From Caballeronia hypogeia (GTDB taxonomy: Bacteria; Pseudomonadota; Gammaproteobacteria; Burkholderiales; Burkholderiaceae), in assembly GCF_001544875.2 (NCBI RefSeq), contig NZ_FCOA02000001.1, positions 310,001 to 374,000 on the forward strand: a DNA stretch of 64,000 bases. The letters run 5' to 3'. The notes beneath the pieces were generated by a model. The model did not search any database. It saw nothing but the letters and a program-made list of their open reading frames with translations, and had not been told where the DNA came from. This document shows, one piece after another, positions 55,297-64,000 of this stretch (positions within the stretch are counted from its first letter, which is position 1; each line of letters opens with the position of its first letter). The position numbers and the translations under genes were made by a program.

Positions 55297-56124
55297 TCAG
55301 AACGGCGCGCCGCCCGGGAAGTCCGGTGCACGCCGCTCACGCAGCGACCGCATGCCTTCGTGCACGTCCGGCCCAGCGAAGCCCATGAACTCCAGCGCGA
55401 GCGACGTATCGAACGTCGGCCCCGCCGAGCGCAGCCAGTTATTGAGCGCGTACTTGGTCCAGCGGATCGCTGTCTGCGAGCCCTGCGCGAGACGGTTCGC
55501 GACTTCGATCGCCTTCGGCATCAGTTCGCTCTCGTCGACGGCGAGCGACACCAGCCCGATGCGCTCCGCTTCCTCGCCGCTCACCGGCTCGCACAGCAGC
55601 AAATAGTACTTGGCCTTCGCCATCCCGCACAGCAGCGGCCAGACGATCGCGGCGTGATCGCCCGCCGCGACGCCCAGCCGAGTGTGCCCGTCGATGATGC
55701 GCGCGGACTTCGACGCGATGGAGATGTCCGCGAGCAGGCCCGCGACCAGCCCCGCACCGACCGCCGGACCGTGCATTGCCGAGACCACCGGCTTGCTGCA
55801 GTTGATCACGTTATAGACGAGATCGCGCGCTTCGCGCCAGACGCGCGCTCGCACATCGAAGTCATTCGCCATTTCCTCGACGAGCCCGAGATCGCCGCCC
55901 GCTGAAAAGCCCTTGCCTTCGCCGCGAATCAGCGCGACGCGTGTATCCGGATCGCGGTCGATGTCGCGCCAGATGTCCGCGAGTTCGCGATGCATGTTGG
56001 CGTCGGCGGTGGACAGACCGCTCTTGTTCGCGCCCGCTCCGGGCATCACCACTTCGAGCACGCCGTGCGGATGGCGGCGCAGTTCGAGCGACTTGTAGCC
56101 CGAATACATGGAGAGATCGCTCAT
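55297..56124 (-). CDS. Enoyl-CoA hydratase/isomerase family protein lacking both catalytic glutamates
   Basis: The 275-residue product is a crotonase-fold protein with [12 protein letters not shown] (oxyanion site) and [27 protein letters not shown]. The two glutamates that act in hydration are replaced: by alignment the first position is Val127 (in GAGLVAG) and the second His147 (in IDGHTRLG). The enzyme therefore is probably not a hydratase; other crotonase chemistry is possible. It is 30 bases after the binding-protein gene in the same direction, which suggests a shared pathway. Confidence 0.85.
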   Translation of the reverse strand: MSDLSMYSGYKSLELRRHPHGVLEVVMPGAGANKSGLSTADANMHRELADIWRDIDRDPDTRVALIRGEGKGFSAGGDLGLVEEMANDFDVRARVWREARDLVYNVINCSKPVVSAMHGPAVGAGLVAGLLADISIASKSARIIDGHTRLGVAAGDHAAIVWPLLCGMAKAKYYLLLCEPVSGEEAERIGLVSLAVDESELMPKAIEVANRLAQGSQTAIRWTKYALNNWLRSAGPTFDTSLALEFMGFAGPDVHEGMRSLRERRAPDFPGGAPF

Positions 56125-56154
56125 GGTCCGTCCGAAGAAAAATGCGATGAAAAG

Positions 56155-57336
56155 TTAGCGCGGCTGGTAGATCCACTTGCCGTCGCGAATCTCGACCATC
56201 ACGCGGGCGCGCTGATCGAGGCCGATATGGTCGTTGGGCGTCATGTTCACCTGCCCGTTGGTGTCGGCGAAATTCTTCGTGCCTTCGAGCGCATCGCGCA
56301 GCGCGGCGCGAAACGCCGGCGTGCCGGGCGCGCCTGCTTTCATCGCGATGGGCACCGCGCGGTTCAGCAACATGCCCGCGTCCCACGCATAGGAGCCGAA
56401 CGCCGACACGGAACCCGCGCCCTGCTTCGCCTCGTACAGTTTGATGTATTCGAGCGCGAGGCGCTTGGCCGGATGATCGTCGGGCAACTGCGCGGCCACG
56501 AGCACCGGGCTCGCGGGCAGGAACGTGCCGTTGCAATCCGCGCCGCACACGCGCAGGAAGTCGCGATTGCCGACGCCGTGATTGTGATAGACCTTGCCCT
56601 TATAGCCGCGTTGCGCGAGCGTCTTCGGCGGCAGCGCGGCAGGCGTGCCGGCCGCGCCCACGACGACCGCGTCGGGTTTCGCCGCGAGAATCTTGAGAAT
56701 CTGCCCGGTCACGCTCGGATCGGTGCGATTGAAGCGCTCGTTGGCGACCACTTCGATCTTGTGCAACTGCGCGAACTTCGCGACTTCGGCGTAGAAAGTC
56801 TCGCCGAGCGCGTCCGCCTGGCCGATGTACGCGAGCGTCTTCACGCCATGATTGCTCGCGTGCTCGGCGATCGCGGAGGCCATCATCGCGTCGGTTTGCG
56901 GCGTCTTGAAAACCCAGCGGCGCTTGTCGTCCACCGGCTCGATGATCTTCGACGAAGACGCCAGCGAGATCATCGGCGTTTGCCCTTGCGCGACGACATC
57001 GATCATGGCGAGCGAGTTCGGCGTGATCGACGAGCCTATGATCGCGTCGACCTGATCCTCGCTGATGAGCTTCTTCGTGCTTTGCACGGCTTGCGTGGTG
57101 TCGGAGGCGTCGTCGAGCACGATGTAGTCGACCGGCTTGCCGCCCATTTCCTTCGGCAGCAATGCAACGGTGTCGCGCGCCGGAATGCCGAGCGACGCGG
57201 CCGGTCCCGTGAGCGAGAGCACGAGCCCGATTTTCACGTGCTGCGCCTGCTGCGCGAACACCGTCGTCGTTGCCGCTGCTGTTGCCGCGAACGCGAACGC
57301 CGCGCCGATCACAAACCGCCACTTGCCTGCCGCCAT
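56155..57336 (-). CDS. ABC transporter substrate-binding protein (branched-chain amino acid/aromatic type)
   Basis: The 393-residue product has a signal peptide (1-30, ending VFAQQAQ) and the LivK/LivJ-type fold: KIGLVLSLTGPAASLGIPA, VIGPSI-like VDAIIGSSITPNSLAM, GAAGTPAALPPKTLAQRGYKG. Members bind branched-chain amino acids, amides or aromatic acids. No permease or ATPase of the system is in the window. Neighbours (FAH family, IclR, enoyl-CoA hydratase-like) suggest an aromatic or organic-acid ligand. Confidence 0.85.
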   Translation of the reverse strand: MAAGKWRFVIGAAFAFAATAAATTTVFAQQAQHVKIGLVLSLTGPAASLGIPARDTVALLPKEMGGKPVDYIVLDDASDTTQAVQSTKKLISEDQVDAIIGSSITPNSLAMIDVVAQGQTPMISLASSSKIIEPVDDKRRWVFKTPQTDAMMASAIAEHASNHGVKTLAYIGQADALGETFYAEVAKFAQLHKIEVVANERFNRTDPSVTGQILKILAAKPDAVVVGAAGTPAALPPKTLAQRGYKGKVYHNHGVGNRDFLRVCGADCNGTFLPASPVLVAAQLPDDHPAKRLALEYIKLYEAKQGAGSVSAFGSYAWDAGMLLNRAVPIAMKAGAPGTPAFRAALRDALEGTKNFADTNGQVNMTPNDHIGLDQRARVMVEIRDGKWIYQPR

Positions 57337-57448
57337 CGAAAGTCTCCTTTTCTTGTTGGTTTTCTCTGCGCTGAACGCAGCCCGGCAAAGTGTAAGGCGC
57401 GGCCCGCGCGCATCGCATCGGGCTAAACCCGTTGCGATGCGCCAAGGC

Positions 57449-58435
57449 TCAATGCTCCGGCTGCACGACCGCCTGATCGATCGCGCCGAAGATCGACTTG
57501 CCTTCTTCGTCGAACATCTCGATCTTCACGCTGTCGCCGAACTTCATGAAATCGGTCTGCGGCGCGCCGTGCTCGATGGTCTCCAGGCAGCGCTTCTCGG
57601 CAATGCAGCAGTAGCCGCGCTTCGCGTCCTTGTTGGAGATGGTGCCCGAGCCGACAATAGAGCCCGCGCGCAGGTTGCGCGTCTTCGCGGCGTGCGCGAT
57701 CAACTGGCCGAAATGGAACACCATGTCCGTGCCGCAATCGGGCTGACCGACCTTCTTGCCGTTCCAGTGCACGATCATCGGCCGATGCACGCGGCCTTCG
57801 CGCCACGCGTCGCCGAGTTCGTCCGGCGTGACGGCGACGGGCGAGAACGCCGTGGCCGGCTTGCTCTGGAAGAAGCCGAAGCCCTTCGCGAGCTCGGCGG
57901 GAATCAGATTGCGCAGCGACACGTCGTTGACGAGCATCAGCAGGCGCACACTGCGCAATGCTTCGTCGGGCATCGCGGCCATGTGAACATCCGACGTAAC
58001 GACCGCGACTTCCGCCTCGAAGTCGATGCCATACGATTCCGTCGCGCACACGATGTCGTCCGCCGGGCCGATGAAGTCGTCGCTCCCGCCTTGATACATC
58101 AGAGGATCGGTCCAGAATTCGGGCGGCATTTCCGCGTTGCGCGCGCGCCGCACCAGCTCGACATGGTTCACATAGGCCGATCCGTCCGCCCACTGGAACG
58201 CGCGCGGCAGCGGCGCCATGCACGATTTCGGATCGAATGAAAAGGTGTTGCGCGCGCGGCCCGCGTTCAGCGCGTCGTAGATGTCCATGAGTTGCGGCGC
58301 GTAGAAGGTCCAGTCGTCGAGCGCGCGTTGCAGTGTGCCGACGACGCCATCCGCGATGCTTGCCGTGCGCAGATCGCGCGAGACGACGATGAGCTGGCCG
58401 TCGCGCGTGCCGTCCTTCAGTGTTGCGAGTTTCAT
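57449..58435 (-). CDS. Fumarylacetoacetate hydrolase family protein
   Basis: The 328-residue product has the FAH fold with the metal-binding pair in YGIDFEAEVAVVTSDV, DVSLRNLIPAELAKG and GSGTISNKDAKRGYCCIAE. These enzymes split C-C bonds in acylpyruvates such as fumarylacetoacetate from tyrosine catabolism. ATG 58435 is the start; the frame stays open to 59263 only as a shadow of the IclR gene. It is divergent from the IclR regulator with 111 bases between starts. Confidence 0.9.
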   Translation of the reverse strand: MKLATLKDGTRDGQLIVVSRDLRTASIADGVVGTLQRALDDWTFYAPQLMDIYDALNAGRARNTFSFDPKSCMAPLPRAFQWADGSAYVNHVELVRRARNAEMPPEFWTDPLMYQGGSDDFIGPADDIVCATESYGIDFEAEVAVVTSDVHMAAMPDEALRSVRLLMLVNDVSLRNLIPAELAKGFGFFQSKPATAFSPVAVTPDELGDAWREGRVHRPMIVHWNGKKVGQPDCGTDMVFHFGQLIAHAAKTRNLRAGSIVGSGTISNKDAKRGYCCIAEKRCLETIEHGAPQTDFMKFGDSVKIEMFDEEGKSIFGAIDQAVVQPEH

Positions 58436-58546
58436 GGAGCAGTGCCGGGTGAGCGTGGTGACGTTAGGGGAAATGTATTTTACGATGGTGAATCGCCGAC
58501 GACGACCCGGCCGATCGGCATAAGCCTTTTTACGTTCACCTCTTTC

Positions 58547-59368
58547 ATGCAATCCACGCAAGCCACCGACGACGAAGACAACCTCGACGCCTCCGACGCC
58601 ACCGAAGAAAAAACGCGCTCCGGCATTCAATCGATCGAAGTCGGCTTCCGGCTGCTCGACGTGCTCACCAATGAGCCGCGCGCGATGATGCTGCGCGACC
58701 TCGCACAGCGCGCGGGCATGAGCCCGGCGAAGGCGCATCGGTATCTCGTGAGCTTTCTGCGGCTCGGCGTCGCGTCGCAGGATCCGGTGTCGGGCCGCTA
58801 CGAGCTCGGCGGCTTCGCGCTGCAAATGGGTCTGGCGCGGCTCGCGCGCGTCGATGGCGTGAAGCTCGCGCGCATCGCGCTGGCTGAAATGCGCGATCGG
58901 ATGGACGTGACCGTGGGCATCGCGGTGTGGGGCAATCAGGGACCGACGGTCGTGCACTGGATGGAATCGAGCCATCCGGCGAAGGCGTCGCTCAAGCTCG
59001 GCGACGTGATGCCGCTGCTGTCCTCGGCGACCGGCCTGCTGTTCGCCGCGTACCTGCCGCGCAGCAAGACGCAGCCGATGCTCGATCGCGAGCTCGCCGC
59101 CACGAAGCAGAAAATAGCCGATGTCGAGCCGATGCTCGCCGAAGTGCGCGAACACGGCGCGGCGCGCGTCGAAGGCATGCTGTTGCCGACGATCCACGCG
59201 TTCTGCACCCCGGTCTTCGATTCGACCGGCGAACTCGCGCTCGGCCTGATCGCACTCGGTCACGAAGGCACCTTCGACACGCGCTGGAACGGTGAAATCG
59301 ATTCGGCGTTACGCGAATGCGCGCGTGGTCTGTCGTATGAACTGGGGTATAAGGCGGGCGAGCGCTGA
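58547..59368 (+). CDS. IclR family transcriptional regulator
   Basis: The 273-residue product has an acidic N-terminal stretch, a winged helix (SIEVGFRLLDVLTNEPRAMMLRDLAQRAGMSPAKAHRYLVSF region, 25-65) and the IclR effector domain (MDVTVGIAVWGNQGPTVVHWMES, LLSSATGLLFAAYLP). Divergent placement makes the FAH gene its likely target. A separate DUF3108 gene follows after about 100 bases. Confidence 0.92.
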   Translation: MQSTQATDDEDNLDASDATEEKTRSGIQSIEVGFRLLDVLTNEPRAMMLRDLAQRAGMSPAKAHRYLVSFLRLGVASQDPVSGRYELGGFALQMGLARLARVDGVKLARIALAEMRDRMDVTVGIAVWGNQGPTVVHWMESSHPAKASLKLGDVMPLLSSATGLLFAAYLPRSKTQPMLDRELAATKQKIADVEPMLAEVREHGAARVEGMLLPTIHAFCTPVFDSTGELALGLIALGHEGTFDTRWNGEIDSALRECARGLSYELGYKAGER

Positions 59369-59470
59369 AATCGCGCTCCGGGGCGGGAGGAACATCGACT
59401 GGTGCGCGCGTGTCGAAAACCTTTCGCCTCATCCGCAAACCGCCCCGTCACAAGCCCTACCATCCGCACG

Positions 59471-60676
59471 ATGCCATTGTTCCCGTTCCGCCGCCCTCGC
59501 CCCGCATCCGGCGAGCCGCCCGATGCCGCCCCCGAATCCGCCACGCCGCGACGCTGGGGACGCTGGATGGTGGCCGTGCTGATCGTCGCTGGTCTGCACT
59601 GGTGCGCGATGCGGTGGATAGATCGCAATCGGCAACCGGCGGGCGCGCCGGTGGAAACGCCGCCGGTGCAGATCGAATTGTTGACGCCGAAGCCCATCGC
59701 CCCGCCCGCACCGACGCCACCCGCGCCGCCGAAGCCTGTCGCGCCCGCGCCGCCGAAACCCGCTGCACCGGCGCCAGCCACGCCCGCCGCCGCGCCGGTT
59801 CTCAGCGCCGCGACGCCGACGCCGGACGCGCCTGCAGCCGGTTCAGGCGCGGCGGCATCCTCGGCGCAGGCGTCCGAAGTGGCGCAGGCGCCATCGCCTG
59901 CGTCGCAACCGGCTGCTGCGTCGGGTGACAAATTCAGTGTTCCGCCGTCCGGCGAGTTGCGTTACGACACGCTCGTGAACGGCATGATGAATCAGACCGG
60001 CACCATTCACTGGACCAACGACGGCCAGCATTACGAGATGGTCGTCTCGATTCCGCTGCCCTTCGTCGGTCCATACGTTTATTCGAGCAAGGGTCATATC
60101 GATGGATTCGGCATCGCGCCGGAACAGTATTCCGAGCAACGCGGCCGCCGCGCCGCCGACATCGCCATTTTCAATCGCGAAACGAAGCAGATCGTCTACA
60201 CGAAAACGCCGCAGAGCCAGCCGCTCGCCGATGGCGCGCAGGACCGCTTCAGCGTCGTGATGCAACTGGCCAGCCTTGTGCGCGGCGCGCCGGACAAATA
60301 CAAGCCAGGCGTCACGCGCCAGTTCAGCGTGACGGACAACGACAGCAACGAGATCTGGCCGATCGAAACCGTCGGCGACGAAAACGTGCAGACGCGCGAC
60401 GGCTTTACCGGTGCGCGCCATTTCACGCGCCTGCCGCGCAAGGAAGGCGATCGCCGCAAGCTCGACATCTGGCTCGCGCCCTCGCTCGGCTGGCTGCCCG
60501 TGCGGATCCTTCAGACCGAGCCGAACGGAATGCAAATCGAACTGCTCTGGGCCGGGCGGCTCGCGCCACCGGGCACGCCGGGTGCACGGGGTGCACCGGA
60601 CCAAGGTGGAACCTCGGGCACGCGGAATGCGTCTGAAGAATACTTGCCCGCCGCGCCACAGGCGGACAAACCGTAA
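59471..60676 (+). CDS. DUF3108 protein with TonB-like proline-rich N-terminus
   Basis: The 401-residue product has a single N-terminal helix (WMVAVLIVAGLHWCAMRW), a Pro/Ala-rich region of about 80 residues (PTPPAPPKPVAPAPPKP), and a DUF3108 domain from about 160 (LRYDTLVNGMMNQTGTIHW) to 365. The layout resembles an envelope-spanning protein. ATG 59471 was chosen over GTG 59402. The DUF3108 family has no assigned role. Confidence 0.82.
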   Translation: MPLFPFRRPRPASGEPPDAAPESATPRRWGRWMVAVLIVAGLHWCAMRWIDRNRQPAGAPVETPPVQIELLTPKPIAPPAPTPPAPPKPVAPAPPKPAAPAPATPAAAPVLSAATPTPDAPAAGSGAAASSAQASEVAQAPSPASQPAAASGDKFSVPPSGELRYDTLVNGMMNQTGTIHWTNDGQHYEMVVSIPLPFVGPYVYSSKGHIDGFGIAPEQYSEQRGRRAADIAIFNRETKQIVYTKTPQSQPLADGAQDRFSVVMQLASLVRGAPDKYKPGVTRQFSVTDNDSNEIWPIETVGDENVQTRDGFTGARHFTRLPRKEGDRRKLDIWLAPSLGWLPVRILQTEPNGMQIELLWAGRLAPPGTPGARGAPDQGGTSGTRNASEEYLPAAPQADKP

Positions 60677-60779
60677 CGCACCCGTCACACTTCGTGACAC
60701 CGGGTACAGCGACGGCGCAGGGCGTCCCATGCAGGCCATCGGAAACAGCATCGCAAACCGCATTCTTTACGGAGCCGAT

Positions 60780-61568
60780 ATGCAGTTGACGATCAATCGC
60801 ATCGATACACGTTACGTTCTCGACAACGAAGGCGGCGGCCGCTGGCTCGTCTTCGTCCATCAACTGGCAGGCGATCTGTCCGTGTGGGACCAGATGGCCG
60901 GCTATTTCCGCAACCACTTCACCGTGTTGCGCTACGACCTGCGCGGCCACGGCGAGACGGCCGTGTCGCCCGACGCGTTCACCATCGACGATCTCGCCGA
61001 CGATCTCGCCGTGCTGCTCGACAAGCTCGGCGCGCCGTCGGCGCATGTGGTCGGGTTGTCGATTGGCGGAATGGTCGCGCAGAAGCTTGCGATCAACCAC
61101 GCGGACAAGGTGGAATCGCTGACGGTGGTGGGCGCGCCCGCGTTCGTTCCGGAGGAAGCGCGTCCGACCTTCGCGCAACGGGCGGCTTCCGTGCGCGAAA
61201 ACGGGACTGCGAGTATTGTGGATGCGACGCTCGAACGCTGGCTCACGCCTGAATTTCGCAAGGCGCATCCCGAAGTGGTCGAGCAGATCGGGGAAACGAT
61301 CGCGCGCACGCCCGCCGAGGGGTTTGCGCGCGCAGCGGAGGCAGTCAGCCGTTTCGACGCGCGTGACAAACTCGCCTCCGTGCAGAAACGCACGCTGGTG
61401 GTTGCAGGCGAACATGACGTTGGCACGCCGCATGCTGCTTCCAGAGTGATTGCGGACGAGGTGCCGGGCGCGCAATTCCAACTACTCAACGCCGCGCACC
61501 TGTCACCGGTCGAGGAATCGCAGCGCTTTAGTGCGCTACTGGACGGCTTCTTACGCGATTCCGCCTGA
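60780..61568 (+). CDS. Alpha/beta hydrolase, 3-oxoadipate enol-lactonase (PcaD)-like
   Basis: The 262-residue product has LVFVHQLAGDLSVWDQ, the oxyanion region, the nucleophile elbow VVGLSIGGMVAQKLA, HDVGTPHAAS and the catalytic histidine in LNAAHLSPVEE. It resembles PcaD, which hydrolyses 3-oxoadipate enol-lactone in the beta-ketoadipate pathway. Other pca genes are not here, so another lactone or ester is possible. GGAG lies five bases before ATG 60780. Confidence 0.82.
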   Translation: MQLTINRIDTRYVLDNEGGGRWLVFVHQLAGDLSVWDQMAGYFRNHFTVLRYDLRGHGETAVSPDAFTIDDLADDLAVLLDKLGAPSAHVVGLSIGGMVAQKLAINHADKVESLTVVGAPAFVPEEARPTFAQRAASVRENGTASIVDATLERWLTPEFRKAHPEVVEQIGETIARTPAEGFARAAEAVSRFDARDKLASVQKRTLVVAGEHDVGTPHAASRVIADEVPGAQFQLLNAAHLSPVEESQRFSALLDGFLRDSA

Positions 61569-61704
61569 TTATTATCGCTAATGCTGCAAAAGAAAGCCTC
61601 GATACAAACGGCATCACATCGAGGCCACCCCTTGAATTCCAACCCAATCGCTCCAACTAGGACTCAGGTTTGGCAGGAGCAAACAAGGAATAAGGAGTGT
61701 CGCC

Positions 61705-61962
61705 ATGCAAATGATCTACAACAGCCCCAACTACTGCGTCGTCGAGTTTCCGCCGCAGGACAACCATCTCGCCATGAAGGCGGGCGGTTACGAGATCGTC
61801 GACAAGAACACGCAGCGGGAGATTTTCATCGACGGAGCGCTGGCCGCGAAGTTCCGCGAGCACGTGCAACAACTGATCGCGGAAGAGCCGTCGCTCGAGG
61901 ATGTCGATGAATTCCTCGGCCAGTTCGATATCTTGATGAATCAGCCGGTCGTGCTTCACTGA
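61705..61962 (+). CDS. DUF3567 family protein
   Basis: The 85-residue product matches the DUF3567 pattern: MQMIYNSPNYCVVEFPP, AGGYEIVDKNTQREIFIDG, and VDEFLGQFDILMNQPVVLH at the end. It is a small cytoplasmic protein conserved across Burkholderiales, always without known function. AAGGAGTG lies just before the start. A strong terminator follows. Confidence 0.9.
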   Translation: MQMIYNSPNYCVVEFPPQDNHLAMKAGGYEIVDKNTQREIFIDGALAAKFREHVQQLIAEEPSLEDVDEFLGQFDILMNQPVVLH

Positions 61963-62048
61963 TCAACCCAGCGCGCGGGCGGCCAGCCGCCGTCCGCGAC
62001 CGCCGCCGCACGGCTATGCGGCTCAGGCGACACTCGCCCCCTCAAAAG

Positions 62049-62080
62049 ACCCCGCCCCGCAATGGCGGGGTTCTTTTTTG
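62049..62080 (+). terminator. Intrinsic terminator after DUF3567
   Basis: ACCCCGCC at 62049-62056 pairs with GGCGGGGT at 62064-62071 around CCGCAAT, followed by TCTTTTTT. It separates the DUF3567 gene from the metH pair. Confidence 0.88.
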
Positions 62081-62193
62081 CGCGGAGCGCGCCGTGGGCC
62101 CCGCCGCGCTCGGCCGCGCCGGGCGGAAGCGACCGCCCCTCGCTGCGGCTACAATGTCAGGCTATTTAACATTTGGTGCAGGCCTCGTCCGTC

Positions 62194-63255
62194 ATGTCCC
62201 AGAACGCCACTCCTCATCTCCCCGCGCGCGCCTATACACGCGGCGCCGCGCTGCCCGCGCTCCTGCAGAAGCGCATCCTGATCCTCGACGGCGCGATGGG
62301 CACGATGATCCAGCGCTACAAGCTCGACGAAGCCGCCTATCGCGGCGAGCGCTTCAGGGACTATGGCCGCGACATCAAGGGCAATAACGAACTTTTGTCG
62401 ATCACGCAGCCGCAGGTGATTCGCGAGATTCACGAGCAATACCTCGCGGCGGGCGCGGACATCATCGAGACGAACACGTTCGGCGCCACGCGTGTCGCAC
62501 AGGCCGATTACGGCATGGAAGACCTCGCGGCGGAGATGAACATCGAGTCCGCGAAACTCGCGCGCGAAGCTTGCGACAAATACTCGACAGTGGACAAGCC
62601 GCGCTTCGTCGCCGGCGCGATCGGGCCGACGCCCAAGACCGCGAGCATCTCGCCGGACGTGAACGATCCGGGCGCGCGCAACGTGAGCTTCGACGAATTG
62701 CGCGACACGTACTACGAACAGGCGAAGGCGCTACTCGATGCCGGCTGCGACCTGTTTCTGGTCGAAACGATCTTCGACACGCTTAACGCGAAAGCCGCGC
62801 TCTTCGCCCTCGATCAGCTTTTCGACGACACCGGCGAACTCGTGCCGATCATGATCTCGGGGACCGTCACCGATGCATCGGGCCGCATTCTCTCCGGCCA
62901 GACGGTGGAAGCGTTCTGGAACTCGCTGCGTCACGCGAAGCCGCTCACGTTCGGTCTGAACTGCGCGTTGGGCGCGGCGCTGATGCGCCCGTACATCGCG
63001 GAGCTGGCGAAGCTGTGCGACACGTATGTGTCGTGCTATCCGAACGCGGGCCTGCCGAACCCGATGAGCGACACGGGCTTCGACGAGACGCCGGATGTGA
63101 CGTCCGGATTGCTGAAGGAATTCGCGACGGCGGGTCTCGTGAACGTCGCGGGCGGCTGCTGCGGCACGACGCCTGAGCATATCGCCGAGATCGCGAAGGC
63201 GCTCGCCGAAGTCAAGCCGCGCAACTTCCCGTCTCAGTATCGCGACGCCGCCTGA
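62194..63255 (+). CDS. metH: MetH homocysteine-binding module encoded as a separate protein
   Basis: This is the N-terminal homocysteine S-methyltransferase domain of cobalamin-dependent methionine synthase. The 353-residue product has [49 protein letters not shown], and the zinc cysteines in GLNCALG and [15 protein letters not shown]. coli MetH is one protein of about 1200 residues; here it ends after this domain. The second part starts 20 bases later. ATG 62194 is chosen over TTG 62173. Confidence 0.93.
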   Translation: MSQNATPHLPARAYTRGAALPALLQKRILILDGAMGTMIQRYKLDEAAYRGERFRDYGRDIKGNNELLSITQPQVIREIHEQYLAAGADIIETNTFGATRVAQADYGMEDLAAEMNIESAKLAREACDKYSTVDKPRFVAGAIGPTPKTASISPDVNDPGARNVSFDELRDTYYEQAKALLDAGCDLFLVETIFDTLNAKAALFALDQLFDDTGELVPIMISGTVTDASGRILSGQTVEAFWNSLRHAKPLTFGLNCALGAALMRPYIAELAKLCDTYVSCYPNAGLPNPMSDTGFDETPDVTSGLLKEFATAGLVNVAGGCCGTTPEHIAEIAKALAEVKPRNFPSQYRDAA

Positions 63256-63275
63256 ATCAATACGGAATACCAGAC

Positions 63276-64000
<725 letters not shown>

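Noticed and set aside
57449-59263. 604-residue minus-strand frame at the FAH gene
   Set aside because: Family similarity starts at ATG 58435. The upstream part is antisense to the IclR gene.
62072-62193. SAM or SAH riboswitch in front of metH
   Set aside because: I looked for the conserved SAH/SAM cores and saw no matching paired motifs in this short leader.

Overview
The window is a 64 kb piece of a GC-rich betaproteobacterial chromosome, most likely the main chromosome of a Burkholderia-group organism (Burkholderia, Paraburkholderia or Caballeronia). The reasons are the protein sequences, the CtaC-cytochrome c-OmpA subunit II, the split MetH, PhaM, the DUF3567/DUF2917/DUF3108 proteins and the gene order. 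It is almost entirely core genome. I see no rRNA, tRNA, insertion sequence, prophage or CRISPR array.

Layout. 0-10 kb is aa3-type cytochrome c oxidase. One minus-strand run carries the assembly and haem A genes (SURF1, a small assembly protein, ctaA, ctaB, SCO1). A second minus-strand run carries the structural genes ctaC-ctaD-(46-residue protein)-ctaG-DUF2970-ctaE. 10-21 kb holds DUF2244, a BioC-like methyltransferase, comF, trmL, a frameshifted macro-domain gene, gpsA-secB-grxC-rhodanese, gpmA, the ctpA protease and moeB. 19.7-27.3 kb is a minus-strand block: a regulatory PTS (EIIA-HPr-EI, no sugar permease in view), glutathione synthesis (gshA-gshB) and ammonium uptake and sensing (glnK-amtB, with a sigma-54 promoter). 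27.5-31.2 kb has ubiK, comM, an unusual AT-rich intergenic stretch with DnaA-like boxes, a lipoprotein gene and a TlpA thioredoxin.

31.2-36.3 kb is a complete C4-dicarboxylate module, dctA-dctB-dctD in one direction, with a sigma-54 promoter and a candidate DctD site upstream of dctA. 36.3-42 kb runs dacC, D-amino-acid transaminase, ybeD, then a LysR/DUF2917 pair that separates ybeD from lipB-lipA. 42.5-48.4 kb holds a hydrolase, a 2Fe-2S ferredoxin, VanZ, and an MCE lipid-transport set (permease, ATPase, MCE protein, lipoprotein). 48.5-51.8 kb has a RelE/HigA-type toxin-antitoxin pair whose toxin lacks a normal start codon, birA-coaX, a short membrane protein and rfaE2. 51.9-55.3 kb has a diiron ferritin/desaturase-like gene, a MerR regulator with the B12-photoreceptor motif, and phaM. 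55.3-64 kb contains an enoyl-CoA hydratase-like protein without the catalytic glutamates, a branched-chain-amino-acid-type binding protein, a fumarylacetoacetase-family enzyme divergent from an IclR regulator, DUF3108, a PcaD-like lactonase, DUF3567 and the two-gene methionine synthase, the second gene cut by the window end.

I found no clearly new multi-gene system. The items most worth checking are the MerR/B12 regulator with a perfect palindrome upstream of its diiron neighbour, the DnaA-box cluster near 29.7 kb, the three-domain CtaC, the frameshift in the macro-domain gene and the start-less toxin.
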